From Sodalis glossinidius str. 'morsitans' (GTDB lineage Bacteria; Pseudomonadota; Gammaproteobacteria; Enterobacterales; Enterobacteriaceae): 64,000 nt of DNA. Under the pieces are notes generated by a model. It saw nothing but the letters and a program-made list of their open reading frames with translations. It was not told the origin of the DNA and made no database searches. A program made the translations under genes and the position numbers. Of the stretch, positions 19,109-28,383 are shown piece by piece (position 1 is the first letter of the stretch; each line of letters starts with the position of its first letter). The stretch is taken from NCBI RefSeq assembly GCF_000010085.1, contig NC_007712.1:3410001-3474000 (forward strand). The letters run 5' to 3'.

Positions 19109-19641
19109 ATCGGGCATTTTGATGCGACATTTGTCTACCTTCTCCAGCCGGGTAGAGATCTTCAGCGTTAAAAGGCGATAAACATGCCCAGAAACAGGTT
19201 TTTGGTATCGTGAAACTGCTTGGCCAGTCCGTCCTTGACCAGCATCCTCCGATCGTCCACCGGCATTTCCAGCGCGGTAGGCGTGACCGCGATAAATTAG
19301 ATGACCGCCAGCAACCCCGGAGATAAGGTACGTGTTCCATTAAGGCGGCCCAATTCAATGCCTATCAAAAACCCACGCCGATGAACAACATACTGAGCGT
19401 GGCGTAATTGCTGCTGGCTATCATGGGTTTGAGCACCTCCAACGGCGCAAAGAACGCGAAACTGGCGAGGCCATTTTTCAGATCCCTTACCTTATTGGAA
19501 ATCTATACCGCAAACGCCCCGACGATAATCACCGGCATCAGCGTAATAAATGCCGCGTTGATCGCCATGATAGTACGCAGTCTATTGAACTGACTGGCAA
19601 ATAACCCCAGAGAGTCCATCATGCGATCTTTTACAGACATA
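19109..19641 (-). pseudogene. PTS lactose/cellobiose-type EIIC permease remnant
   Basis: From ATG 19641 the frame reads MSVKDRMMDSLGLFASQFNRLRTIMAINAAFITLMPVIIVGAFAV, then a TAG. It goes on with LKNGLASFAFFAPLEVLKPMIASSNYATLSMLFIGVGF, a shift, then IGIELGRLNGTRTLSPGLLAVI, another stop, IAVTPTALEMPV... LAKQFHDTKNLFLGMFIAF, and a last trace at MPDSV (about 19115). This is the layout of a cellobiose/chitobiose-type EIIC membrane component. Several stops and a truncated 3' half make it non-functional. It diverges from the intact EIIA gene at 19830. Confidence 0.75.
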
Positions 19642-19829
19642 AACCCCTCTCCGCGGTGGGTACAGGTTAACGGGACCGGCAGAGGCCGGTAAAATCGAAC
19701 GGTGCGTTATTTTGGTATGCCAAAGATAGAGGATTGGAATCATTTTTCTGTCATAACGCTCGCAACGCGACACACGGGAATTCCAATATAGTGAAATCAC
19801 GTCAATCTGGAATACCTAGAGGAGGGGTT

Positions 19830-20156
19830 ATGGATTCCGACTTTGAACAAACGGTCATGACGCTGCTTATCACCGCCGGCGAAGCGCGTTCTGGCACCAT
19901 GTCCGCTATCCAGGCCGCGCGCGAGAAGCTCTGGGACAAAGCGCAGGCCATGCTGGCGGCGGCACGACAGGCTTGCGGTCAGGCACACACCATGCAAACG
20001 CGGCTCATCGGCCTTGATGAGGGCAGCGGCAAAGTGCCGGTCACGCTGATTATGGTCCATGCCCAGGATCATTTAATGACCGCTATGCTGTGCCAGGATT
20101 TGGCCGCCGAACTGATTTTGCTACGCCTTGAAATGGCGGGGTTAACCTGCGCGTGA
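19830..20156 (+). CDS. PTS lactose/cellobiose-family EIIA component
   Basis: Small cytosolic phosphocarrier of a beta-glucoside/chitobiose-type PTS, 108 residues. The family signature GEARSGTMSAIQAARE is followed by VHAQDHLMTAML. His77 corresponds to the phosphorylated His of LacF-type EIIA, with Asp80 as the trimer metal ligand. A strong ribosome site AGGAGGGG lies just before ATG 19830. It is probably orphaned, since the divergent EIIC gene is broken and no EIIB is seen nearby. It therefore either serves a distant PTS or is a survivor not yet mutated. Confidence 0.88.
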   Translation: MDSDFEQTVMTLLITAGEARSGTMSAIQAAREKLWDKAQAMLAAARQACGQAHTMQTRLIGLDEGSGKVPVTLIMVHAQDHLMTAMLCQDLAAELILLRLEMAGLTCA

Positions 20157-20302
20157 CAAGAGGGTCCCTCCTGAGTCGCTTGAGGCCGAAATAGGGGCCG
20201 GCCTGCTCTACCCTTGAGATGGCACATCAGGGACGACGGAAGCACGGCGAAAAAAACGCCGCTCTGTTAACACTTTTTTACCGAGATGTGTCTGCTTGAG
20301 TG

Positions 20303-20331
20303 TTGGCTTCACCGAGGCGAGAAGCTACTAT
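20303..20331 (+). promoter_or_regulatory. Possible sigma-70 promoter for the formate/nitrite-family channel
   Basis: TTGGCT (20303-20308) and TACTAT (20326-20331) are separated by 17 bases, about 40 bases before the ATG at 20369. Each is one or two bases off consensus. This is seen by eye only. Confidence 0.4.
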
Positions 20332-20368
20332 GCGTGGCACCTTATCATTCTATTAACACGCTAATCAC

Positions 20369-21151
20369 ATGTCGTTTTATTCACCCAAAGAAGTCGCCGC
20401 GATTGCTATGCATACCGGCGTTACCAAGAGTCAAGCCTCGCTACCGGTATTAGTTGTACTGGGCATCATGGCGGGCGCATTTATCGCGCTGGGCTTCCTG
20501 CTAGATATCCACGTCGTTTCCAGCATGCCCCCGGCGTGGGGATCGTTCGGCGTGTTCCTCGGCGCATCGGTGTTCCCGGTCGGGCTGGTTTTAACGGTGT
20601 TGGCCGGCGGCGAACTGCTGACCGGCAATATGATGACGCTGCCGATGGCGCTGTTCAGCCGGCAAATCGGCGTGCTGGCGCTTATTCGTAACTGGTTTTG
20701 GGTTACGCTCGCCAACTTTATCGGCAGCCTGATGATAGCCTGGTTCTTCGGCCATATTCTCGGTATGACCGAAGGGGCGTTTTTGGCGAAAACCGTGGCG
20801 ATCGCAAACGCTAAAATTTCCGCCGACTTCACCCACGCATTTATCTCAGCCATTGGCTGTAACTGGCTGGTTAGTCTGGCGGTCTGGCTGGCTTATGCAG
20901 CAAAAGATATGGCGGGTAAAATTCTGGGCATCTGGTTTCCCATTATGGCGTTTGTCGATCTGGGCTTTCAGCATGTGGTGGCGAATATGTTCGTTATTCC
21001 GGCGGCGATTTTTGCCGGCCAGGCTACCTGGCACGACTATTTCATCAACTTCCCGCCGGTATTTCTCGGCAACGCGGTAGGGGGAGGCATCTTCGTCGCG
21101 CTGATTTATTTTATCGCCTATCGTCCGCTGGGCGGCAAGTCCCACGCCTGA
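20369..21151 (+). CDS. Formate/nitrite transporter (FNT) family channel
   Basis: A 260-residue inner-membrane protein with six hydrophobic segments. FNT signatures are GGELLTGNMMT (about 80-90), a lysine at 149 (ANAKISADFTHAFISAIGCN), the pore histidine at about 202 (FVDLGFQHVVANMF) and LGNAVGGGIFVAL near the C-terminus. FNT channels pass formate, nitrite or hydrosulfide. The protein resembles FdhC/YfdC-like members as much as FocA, and no pfl or nir gene is adjacent, so the substrate is open. The frame is intact. A GC-rich inverted repeat (21159-21183) follows the stop. Confidence 0.88.
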   Translation: MSFYSPKEVAAIAMHTGVTKSQASLPVLVVLGIMAGAFIALGFLLDIHVVSSMPPAWGSFGVFLGASVFPVGLVLTVLAGGELLTGNMMTLPMALFSRQIGVLALIRNWFWVTLANFIGSLMIAWFFGHILGMTEGAFLAKTVAIANAKISADFTHAFISAIGCNWLVSLAVWLAYAAKDMAGKILGIWFPIMAFVDLGFQHVVANMFVIPAAIFAGQATWHDYFINFPPVFLGNAVGGGIFVALIYFIAYRPLGGKSHA

Positions 21152-21685
21152 CGACTCGGGCGGGGCCGGGTCACGGCTCCGCCATGCCGCGCCGTCGGTT
21201 AAGACGAGCATACCTTTTGCCCGTCACCGTCCTGCCCTCTCCAATACTCTGTCGCCAGACGATATACTTACCCTGCACCGATTGCCTATCCCCCGACGAC
21301 ATCTCCCTCCCACACCCACCGCCGGCTTTTTGCCACCAAACCCGCCGCCCATGGCAGCATCGGTTTTCTGCCGCCAAAGCCTGCCATCTGCGCCAGTCGT
21401 CCGTTTCGGCCGTCGGAACTCCTTTTGATAGCGCGCCGACGGGATTCACCCGGCGTCACTCCGGTCCCGCAACCCTTGATGACGCACCGGGACGCAGATG
21501 TGCGCAATCTTTTAAACCCTTGTCCGCACATGAGCATGACGCCTCTAAGGGTGCGGCTCGTCGGCCGACCCGACGCCACTCTGTTTCCCATTTTGCCGCT
21601 TAACGTGCGTGGTGCTTTAACTGCACCAGCTACCCCTTCCTGAGGCATGATGTCCTTGCCGTCGCGCGAGCGGCGCCGGACGCCG
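21152..21685. other. Non-coding stretch with no recognisable gene
   Basis: These 534 bases between the convergent FNT channel and LysR genes are C-rich on the plus strand. Several frames are open by composition, but none shows family motifs, a ribosome site or a plausible protein. A GC-rich hairpin at 21159-21183 could end FNT transcription. Probably eroded gene remains. Confidence 0.4.
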
Positions 21686-22561
21686 TCAGGCGGGCGCCAG
21701 CATCGCGGTAACCTGGCTTATAAAACTGTCACGCACCGGGTCGGCAATCTTTTCGTTCCACACCAGGCCGATATCCCAGCGGGCGAATTCACCGTGCAGC
21801 GGCTGGCAGATAATATCCTGATGGAGCACCATAACGGCGCTTTGCGGTAAAATAGCTACCCCCATACGGGATTCCACCATGGTCATCAAGGTACGGGTGT
21901 CGCTGATACATTGCATCTTGCGCGCGTCTATGCCGTGCGCGGCAATAAAATTATTGATTTGTAGCGCCGAACCAGGGCAGGTTTCCGCATTCACGATAAA
22001 CAGCGTACAGCGGCGCCACAGCTGATGCAGCGGTTCCTGCTGGTACCGGCAGCTTTTATGAAAAACTAGCGTTAGACAGTCCGAGCCGGTTTTACGAAAC
22101 GCCAGCGGCGGCGAGACCGGGATACGCATAAAACCTGCCTGTAGCTGACCGTTCAGGATACGTTCTTGCTGCACCGGCGACGAGATATCCTGTAGCCCAA
22201 GATGGATATCCGGAAAGGCATTCTGAAAGGCCGTGATAATGGCCGGCATTACCGGCGTCGCCGAGGAAATAAACCCCAGCGACAATGCGCCGCGCTTGCC
22301 GTTGGTCAATTGCTGGCACAGCGTCTTGAAGGCGTTGAACTGACTCAGTAATTTCTTCGCATCCTGATAAAGCTGCTGACCATGACGGCTGAGCTGAGTC
22401 CCGTGATTATCGCGCAAAAACAGCACCAGGCTGATTTCCGTCTCCAGCATCTTGATCTGTTTGGTCAGCGTGGGCTGTGTCAGCCACAATCTTTCCGCTG
22501 CTTCCCGATAGCTCAGGCACTCAGCCAGAGTCACAAACGCCCGGAGTTGCCGAATGTCCAT
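21686..22561 (-). CDS. LysR-family transcriptional regulator
   Basis: 291 residues, normal for the family. The N-terminal helix-turn-helix reads MDIRQLRAFVTLAECLSYREAAERLWLTQPTLTKQIKMLE, and the substrate-binding domain starts near 90 (GALSLGFISSATPVMPAIITAFQNAFPDIHLGLQDISSPVQQERI). It resembles CatM/BenM-like regulators of carboxylate catabolism, but no catabolic genes remain beside it. It diverges from the HAD phosphatase across a 450-bp AT-rich gap. Its targets are unknown. Confidence 0.88.
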   Translation of the reverse strand: MDIRQLRAFVTLAECLSYREAAERLWLTQPTLTKQIKMLETEISLVLFLRDNHGTQLSRHGQQLYQDAKKLLSQFNAFKTLCQQLTNGKRGALSLGFISSATPVMPAIITAFQNAFPDIHLGLQDISSPVQQERILNGQLQAGFMRIPVSPPLAFRKTGSDCLTLVFHKSCRYQQEPLHQLWRRCTLFIVNAETCPGSALQINNFIAAHGIDARKMQCISDTRTLMTMVESRMGVAILPQSAVMVLHQDIICQPLHGEFARWDIGLVWNEKIADPVRDSFISQVTAMLAPA

Positions 22562-23014
22562 TCCAAACTCCTATCGCCAATTAACTTTTTTCAATTATAC
22601 AAATTACCCCTTTCATGTTGAACTGTCATGAATAATTAATCTGCAGGGGTCTTTCTTTATGTATAAATCCTCGCGCATTATCGCCAAATAAAAAAGAGCA
22701 GCGACTTAAAATAAGCAAAAATAAACATGTGCAGAGAAAAAATATAAAAATATCCATTATTCAGTGCCTATTGACATGAAGCCAAACAGTTGCATTGTCC
22801 CCGTCGGTCCGAAGCCCATGCCACAAGAGGTGGCTGCATTGCCGGCAGTATTAATTAAACACGTTTTACGTAAGCACACGCGCTACTTTCTCATTTTGTT
22901 CGCCTAACAATTTGAACCGATTCAGGCCAAAGGTGTCTTTCGCCGGCGAAAGCATGGGCGGAAGTCATTGTCTGGCTATCACCCTTTACGATGAGCCGAT
23001 ATGATAATTAAGGA
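22562..23014. promoter_or_regulatory. AT-rich divergent intergenic region between LysR and HAD genes
   Basis: 453 bases, notably AT-rich in 22570-22770. It holds a 16-bp perfect palindrome CTTTCGCCGGCGAAAG (22937-22952). A TTGACA at 22771 lacks a convincing partner. A 43-codon frame (22776-22907) ends RKHTRYFLILFA, which resembles the start of a sugar-acid MFS carrier cut off by a stop. That could mean a lost transporter once stood here under LysR control, but this is weak. Confidence 0.35.
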
Positions 23015-23020
23015 ATGATG

Positions 23021-23674
23021 ATGAAATTAATAAAATCTAAAGCTTTGCTCTTTGATATGGACGGCACTTTAGTACACTCCACACACCAGGTTGAATTTAT
23101 CTGGCGTCACTGGTGTCGTATCAATCAAATTGCACCCCAGCAGGCATTAAGCATTTGCCATGGGGTACGTTCACGCGATGTCATCCGTCGGATCGCGCCG
23201 CATTTACCGTTGGAAGAGCAGACGGCGGTGCTTGACGGCTTGGAGATTGAATTTACCGGCAAAGCGCGAGAAATCCAGGGCGCCGGACGTTTTCTCAGTT
23301 CCCTCGGCGACGCGCCCTGGGCAGTGGTCACCTCGGCCAGCCAGCGGGTCGCGCGGCACCGGATGACATGCTGTCGACTGCCGTTGCCCGCACAGATGGT
23401 CGGCGCCAATGAGGTAAGTTGCGGCAAACCGGACGCGGAGCCCTACCGTCTGGGGGCAAAATTACTCGGCGTCGCACCCAGCGACTGTCTGGCGTTTGAA
23501 GACGCCCCCGCCGGCATTCATAGCGCGCTGGCGGCAGGCTGTAGCGTAATTCAGGTTGGCGGCGCGCCGCAGCCCGGCGCCCGCATTCGCAGCCATATTC
23601 GCGACTGGCGGCAAATCCGCTTCGCCAAGTTTGAGGGCGGAGAAATTTTGCTTGAGCTAAACCTTTCGCCCTGA
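23021..23674 (+). CDS. HAD-family sugar-phosphatase-like hydrolase
   Basis: A 217-residue HAD subfamily IA phosphatase. Motif I DMDGT has Asp12 (nucleophile) and Asp14. Motif II is WAVVTSASQ (near 105), motif III lysine is in SCGKPDAEPYRLGAKLLG, and motif IV is CLAFEDAPAG. It is closest in layout to the sugar phosphatases YfbT/YniC. Three ATGs stand in tandem (23015, 23018, 23021). The AAGGA at 23010-23014 sits six bases before 23021, so I prefer that one. The substrate is probably a small sugar or polyol phosphate. Confidence 0.82.
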   Translation: MKLIKSKALLFDMDGTLVHSTHQVEFIWRHWCRINQIAPQQALSICHGVRSRDVIRRIAPHLPLEEQTAVLDGLEIEFTGKAREIQGAGRFLSSLGDAPWAVVTSASQRVARHRMTCCRLPLPAQMVGANEVSCGKPDAEPYRLGAKLLGVAPSDCLAFEDAPAGIHSALAAGCSVIQVGGAPQPGARIRSHIRDWRQIRFAKFEGGEILLELNLSP

Positions 23675-23776
23675 ACACCACGTCGCCCCGGGCGGCGTTG
23701 ACTCAGATTGTCACGCCACCCATAGTCGCCACACGCGGGGCAGTGGGAGGAATCAGGCGCACTCCTTAGCGCCCGG

Positions 23777-25036
23777 TTACCGCTCCAGGTCAAACAGCTC
23801 TTCCAGCCGCTGACGGCGGCGGATCTGCCGTGCCTGCCCCTGTTCAAATAACACCTCCGGCAGCAACGGCCGGCTGTTGTAGTTCGACGACATCGAGGCG
23901 CCATAAGCGCCGGTATCGTGAAAGACGAGATAGTCGCCTACCTGAGCCAGCGGCAAACGACGCGGCGCAATGCCTCCGCCGGCCGTCTGGGTAAAAACGT
24001 CGCCTGATTCGCACAGCGGCCCCCCCACGACGGTTTCGCGCAACGGTTGTGCGCCGCGATCGCGGCCGTCCGCCGGCAACAGCGAAATAGCGTGGTAACT
24101 GCCGTACATCGCTGGGCGCATTAAATCATTAAACCCCGCATCTACCAGCACGAAGTGGCGGCTGCCCATGTCTTTGACCGCCCTGACCTGAGTTATCAGA
24201 ACGCCTGATTCCGCCACTAAGAACCGGCCAGGTTCAATCTCAAGCGTCACCGGATGACCGAGATGGCTGCTAATCCGCCGGCGGGCGGCATCCCACAGAC
24301 CAAAGTAGTGCTCGGTATCAATCGCCTCCTCCCCCGAGCGGTATGGGATCGATAGCCCGCCGCCCGCGGAAATGGCCGCGAGATCCAGCCCGCTTGCCAT
24401 AACCTGTTGCACCATGGCGTCGCAGACCTGGGAAAGGTGGTCGTAATCCACCCCCGAACCGATATGCATATGTATGCCGATGAGCCTCAGGCCGTCGTGC
24501 TGAATCAGCGCGACGGCCTGAGGCAAATCCTCATACCAGATGCCGTGCTTGCTGTTTTCACCGCCGGTATTGGTTTTTTGGCTATGACCGTGGCCAAAAC
24601 CGGGATTGATGCGCAGCCAGACGCCGTGTCCCGGCGAGCGGGCGCCGAGCTGCGCCAGCATATCCGTCGAGCCGGCGTTGACTGGGATACCGAGTTCAAC
24701 GACCCGCGCCAGCGTCGGTTCATCCAGTAAATCAGCGGTAAAAACGATTTCATCGTTCTCGGTGCCCGGCAGGAAACCGGCCAGTAGTGCACGCTCAATC
24801 TCGCCGAGCGACACGGAATCGACTTTAACGCCCTGGCTACGCATCAAGCGCAGTAGATGGATATTGGAACAGGCTTTCTGAGCGAAGCGGATAGTATCGA
24901 AGCGACGTAGTTGCGCAATCAGCGCGCTGATGGTTTCCGCTTCATATACCCAGACCGGGCCGCCGTAGCGCTGATGGAGCGGCAATAAATTCGCGGCATT
25001 CAAGGCGCGCTCCGTGGTGTAAAGATCGTGCGGCAT
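23777..25036 (-). CDS. lysA: Diaminopimelate decarboxylase
   Basis: Last step of lysine synthesis: meso-diaminopimelate to L-lysine plus CO2, PLP-dependent. 419 residues (E. coli 420). Lys54 in RFAQKACSN binds PLP. HMHIGSGVDYDHL, the phosphate-binding glycine stretch (SAGGGLSIPY), EPGRFLVAESG, CESGDVF and the C-terminal DTGAYGASMSSNYNSRP are all present. It diverges from lysR as in E. coli, where LysR activates lysA. That activator is frameshifted here, so lysA expression may be low or unregulated. Confidence 0.96.
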   Translation of the reverse strand: MPHDLYTTERALNAANLLPLHQRYGGPVWVYEAETISALIAQLRRFDTIRFAQKACSNIHLLRLMRSQGVKVDSVSLGEIERALLAGFLPGTENDEIVFTADLLDEPTLARVVELGIPVNAGSTDMLAQLGARSPGHGVWLRINPGFGHGHSQKTNTGGENSKHGIWYEDLPQAVALIQHDGLRLIGIHMHIGSGVDYDHLSQVCDAMVQQVMASGLDLAAISAGGGLSIPYRSGEEAIDTEHYFGLWDAARRRISSHLGHPVTLEIEPGRFLVAESGVLITQVRAVKDMGSRHFVLVDAGFNDLMRPAMYGSYHAISLLPADGRDRGAQPLRETVVGGPLCESGDVFTQTAGGGIAPRRLPLAQVGDYLVFHDTGAYGASMSSNYNSRPLLPEVLFEQGQARQIRRRQRLEELFDLER

Positions 25037-25178
25037 GGTGGTCCTCGCGTGAAAAAAGTCGGTCCCGACAGCGCCGGCTGGGGCTCTTCTTTGTAATTCA
25101 TCGGCAGCTATTAATAAAATATCTTTTTTGCCCTTAGCTATTCATTTATGATATCGCTTTCAACAAGGGGGGTGAAGG

Positions 25179-26104
25179 ATGGCGGCGGTAAGCTCGAGGC
25201 AGATCGATATTTTTCACGCGATCATGACCACCGGCAATCTGACCGAGGCGGCAGGCTTGCTGCATACCTCTCAGCCTACCGTAAGCCGTGAGCTGGCCGG
25301 TTAGAACAGTTGTTACAGTTGACGCTGTTTGACAGGATTAAAGGCCGATTGAAACCAACCCATGAAGGGTTGCGGCTGTTTGAAGAAGTGCAGCGCTCCT
25401 ACTACGGCATGGATCGGATTCTCGGCGCGGCGCGCGCCATTCGTGAATACCGTCAAGCGCAATTGTCGGTCGCGTGCCTGCCGGTGTTTTCTCAATCGCT
25501 GCTGCCGGAGGTGTGCCGTGCTTTTTTCGCCGCGCACCCGGAAGTCAGCCTGAATATTACCCCGCAGGAATCGCCGCTGCTGGAGGAGTGGCTTTCCGCT
25601 CAGCGATTTGATTTGGGCCTGACGGAAAACCCCACGGCCCCGGCCGGCACGCGCTGCGCTACCCTGATGACCCTTAATGAAGTCTGCGTGTTACCGCCCG
25701 GCCATCCGCTGGGCGCCAAATCGGTATTGACGCCGGCGGATTTCCGCGCCTTGCCGTTCATCAGCCTTTCCGCGACCGACAGCTACCGACACTGGCTGGA
25801 CCGGCATTTTCAGCAGGCGGACGTGGCACGGCAAGAAGTAGTGGAAACCAATAGCGCCGCCTCGGTTTGCGCCATGGTCCGCGCCGGGGTCGGCCTTTCG
25901 ATTGTCAACCCGCTAACGGCGCTGGATTATGCGGCCAGCGGCGTGCTCACCCGCCCGTTCAGTATCGCGGTTCCATTTACCGCAAGCCTGATCCGTCCGC
26001 TACATCGTCCGACCTCCGCGATGGTAAACGAAATAAGCACCTTTCTACAACGCTTCGCCGCCGAGCTGCCCGATCGGCTGGCGTGCAGTATGCAGACACG
26101 CTGA
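25179..26104 (+). pseudogene. lysR: lysA activator LysR, single-base frameshift in the DNA-binding domain
   Basis: From ATG 25179, with GAAGGA directly before it, the frame reads MAAVSSRQIDIFHAIMTTGNLTEAAGLLHTSQPTVSRELAG and then TAG. Adding one base in the C/G run at about 25296-25300 restores RLEQLLQLTLFDRIKGRLKPTHEG and the whole effector domain, including SPLLEEWLSAQRFDLGLTE and ETNSAASVCAMVRAGVGLSIVNPLTALDYAASG. So one lost base separates the helix-turn-helix from the rest. Everything else is conserved, which points to a very recent loss or, less likely, a sequencing error. Confidence 0.9.
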
Positions 26105-27044
26105 TACGACAGACCCCCAGGCGTGGCGAACGGGAGAAAGTGATGAGGCAGATAAGCAATCCACCCAGCGCCAACCCGCCGGCGGCCAGCGGCACCATGG
26201 TCAGACCCAGACCCGCGTCAATCACTTTCCCGCCGACCCATGCCCTCAAGGGCATTGCCGATGTTAAACGCCGAAATATTCAGCGTCGACACCAGGTTCG
26301 GCGCGTCGGCGCCGTGGGCCACGACATTGAACTGTAGCGCCGGTACGGTACAGAATGTCGCCATCGCTCAGAAAAACAGCATGATCTCCTCCGGCCACAG
26401 CGTACCGCTGGTCCAGCGGAGCAGCACCGAAAATAACGCTATCAATGCAAAACTCAGCATCAACGCCACCGACACTCGCCAATCAGCAAGCCGCCCTCCT
26501 AGCAGATTTGCCCACCGTTAACCCGGCGCCGATTAAAAACAGCGTCCAGCTTACGGCGCGGCGTTACGTTGCGTTGCGTTGCGCCGGCAGGCTGACCAGC
26601 AGCGCCGCCGCACCCAGCAAGGAGACGCACCAGAAGGTCGCGCGCCAGCCGAACAACTGCCCCAGCCAGGTGCCGGCGGGAACGCCGAGCACATTGGCAA
26701 GCGTCAGACCGGTAAACATCAGCGCTACCGCCGAGGCACAGCGGGTGGGAGGGACCAATCCGGCAGCCACCAACACGCCGATACCGAAAAACGCACCGTG
26801 GCACAGGGCGGTCCCACCCGTGCAACCATCAGCAGCCCATAGCTGTAGGCAAGCGCGCGGTCACTATCGCCGTAATCGGCGCGCCGATAGCGACCACCAG
26901 CGCATAGCCGCTGATAAGCCAGCCGGCGTCCGGTAAGCTGACCGCGAGACTGCCTGCCACTTCCGGCAATAACCCCATAATGACAAATTCGGTGGTGCCG
27001 ATAGCAAAAGTGCTCAGCGCCAGCGCTAACAGTGCGATGGGCAT
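26103..27044 (-). pseudogene. MFS drug/arabinose-efflux-type transporter (YdhP-like), broken
   Basis: The N-terminal part from ATG 27044 reads MPIALLALALSTFAIGTTEFVIMGLLPEVAGSLAVSLPDAGWLISGYALVVAIGAPI. Later pieces in other frames are MFTGLTLANVLGVPAGTWLGQLFGWRATFWCVSLLG (about 26720-26610) and the C-terminal LRAWVGGKVIDAGLGLTMVPLAAGGLALGGLLI (about 26250-26150). This is the order of a 12-segment MFS efflux protein of the YdhP/AraJ/SotB type. Several frameshifts and deletions between the pieces leave it non-functional. Confidence 0.75.
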
Positions 27045-27406
27045 AACAAACTCCAATAGTGTTTCGTCCCCTGGATCCGGGCACGGTATATTATTGATTA
27101 AGGGTGTATCGTCAGAGTCAGAGGCGGGGCCTTGCTTTAGCGTTATTAGGATGTTTCAGCCGATGGCGAAATTCGTGCTGCGCCATCATCTCAGTACAGC
27201 GATACCCGGGTGAAGGTGTCGCTGGCACGCACATTCATTCCGAAACCGCAATCACCCGCCACCGTTGTCAATTCGACGCTTTCGGGGTGAAATGCCATCG
27301 ATACCCGGCAGCCTGGGTCCTTACCGTCCGGCGACGACGCCCAGCTTGCTTGTTGGTGCTCGATAGCCGTGACGGTTGAAAACTGTCCCATATTGGGCCC
27401 GTAATA
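27045..27406. other. Region between the MFS pseudogene and IS element, no recognised gene
   Basis: The first 100 bases would hold the MFS promoter. A 66-codon minus-strand frame (27391 to 27191, ending NVRASDTFTRVSLY) touches the IS end and may be the 3' remains of a gene cut by the insertion. I see no family motif in it. Confidence 0.3.
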
Positions 27407-28383
27407 GGCTTTGTTGAATAAATATAACTTTTAGGTGATCGTCTGCTCAGATCACTACCGTCATTTCAACATCTGCACTCCATGGCAAAGCAAAAGTTTA
27501 AAATAACCAACTGGTCCACTTAAACAAAGCTCTCAAGCAGCGCGGGGCTCTGACGATATGGCTGGATGAGTCGGCAATTGTTGCATGGACGGAAAAAACA
27601 ACGCCTGAACGGCGTGGCCGGCCGCTTCACTACGCAGATATGGCTATTTAAACTGATGGTGCTGCCGCTAAGATGCCCAGACTACTCGCTGATCAGCAAG
27701 CGAGCAAAGACAGTTAAGATCAGCATAAAAACGCCGACCCGGGGTGAAATCTCACCTCTAGTCATTGATGGAACCGGCCTGAAGGTCTTTGGCGAAGGCG
27801 AATGGAAAGTCCGACAGCATGGTGCCGACAGACGGAGGGTGTGGCGTAAGCTGCATATAGCCACAGACAGTGTAACGCATGAGATTATCTGTGCTGACTT
27901 ATCGCTCAGCGGTACGACGGATGCTCAGGCCCTACCCGCTCTGATAAACCAGACCCAGCGGAAAATCAGGGAAGCGTCGGCTGATGGCGCTTACGATACC
28001 CGCTCTGTCATGATGCTCTTCTGAGGAAAAAAATAAGGCCTCTTATTCCTCCACGAGGTGGGGCGCAATATTGGCCAGACCGATACCATGAGCGTAACTA
28101 CACCGTTGCGAATCAGCGTCTAAGCGGCAGTAACGATGTATGGAAAAAGCAAGTGGGCTATCATCGACGCTCAGTGGCTGAAACAGCGATATTCCGGTTC
28201 AAAACGCTTATGGGCGATCATCTAAGTCTGCGTGACTATGATGCGCAGGTAGGTGAGGCAATGGCGATGGTCAAAGCGCTTAACAAAATGACGCTGTTAG
28301 GAATGCCGAACAGCATCCGGATCGCATAACAATCGATCTGCTAGGGGGGCGTAGTCACAAGTTCTGATTTATTCAACAAAGCC
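27407..28383 (+). mobile_element. IS903-like (IS5 family) insertion sequence, defective
   Basis: The ends are 18-bp inverted repeats: GGCTTTGTTGAATAAATA at 27407-27424 and its near-complement GATTTATTCAACAAAGCC at 28366-28383. The length, 977 bp, is shorter than the ~1,057 bp of IS903. The flanks (CCGTAATA left, GCCGTCCGG right) are not a 9-bp duplication, so the element arrived by, or later took part in, a rearrangement. It sits inside the 5' end of a 6-phosphogluconate dehydrogenase gene. A second, solo copy of its left end lies inverted at 29310-29256. Confidence 0.92.
27482..28329 (+). pseudogene. IS903-type transposase, broken
   Basis: It starts MAKQKFKITNWST, then a TAA caused by a small deletion. 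The reading resumes as KALKQRGALTIWLDESAIVAWTEKTTPERRGRP, loses about 20 codons, and continues LVLPLRCPDYSLISKRAK-like, then VIDGTGLKVFGEGEWKVRQHG... HEIICADLSLSGTTDAQ... ADGAYDTR. It shifts again through DALLRKKI-like sequence to LRDYDAQVGEAMAMVKALNKMTLLGMPNSIRIA, with its stop at 28327-28329. At least three indels make it inactive. The DDE-domain pieces identify the family. Confidence 0.88.

Noticed and set aside
21184..21648. Overlapping frames of 120-139 codons on both strands between the FNT and LysR genes
   Set aside because: Composition-driven, Arg/Pro/Ser-rich, no motif and no ribosome site.
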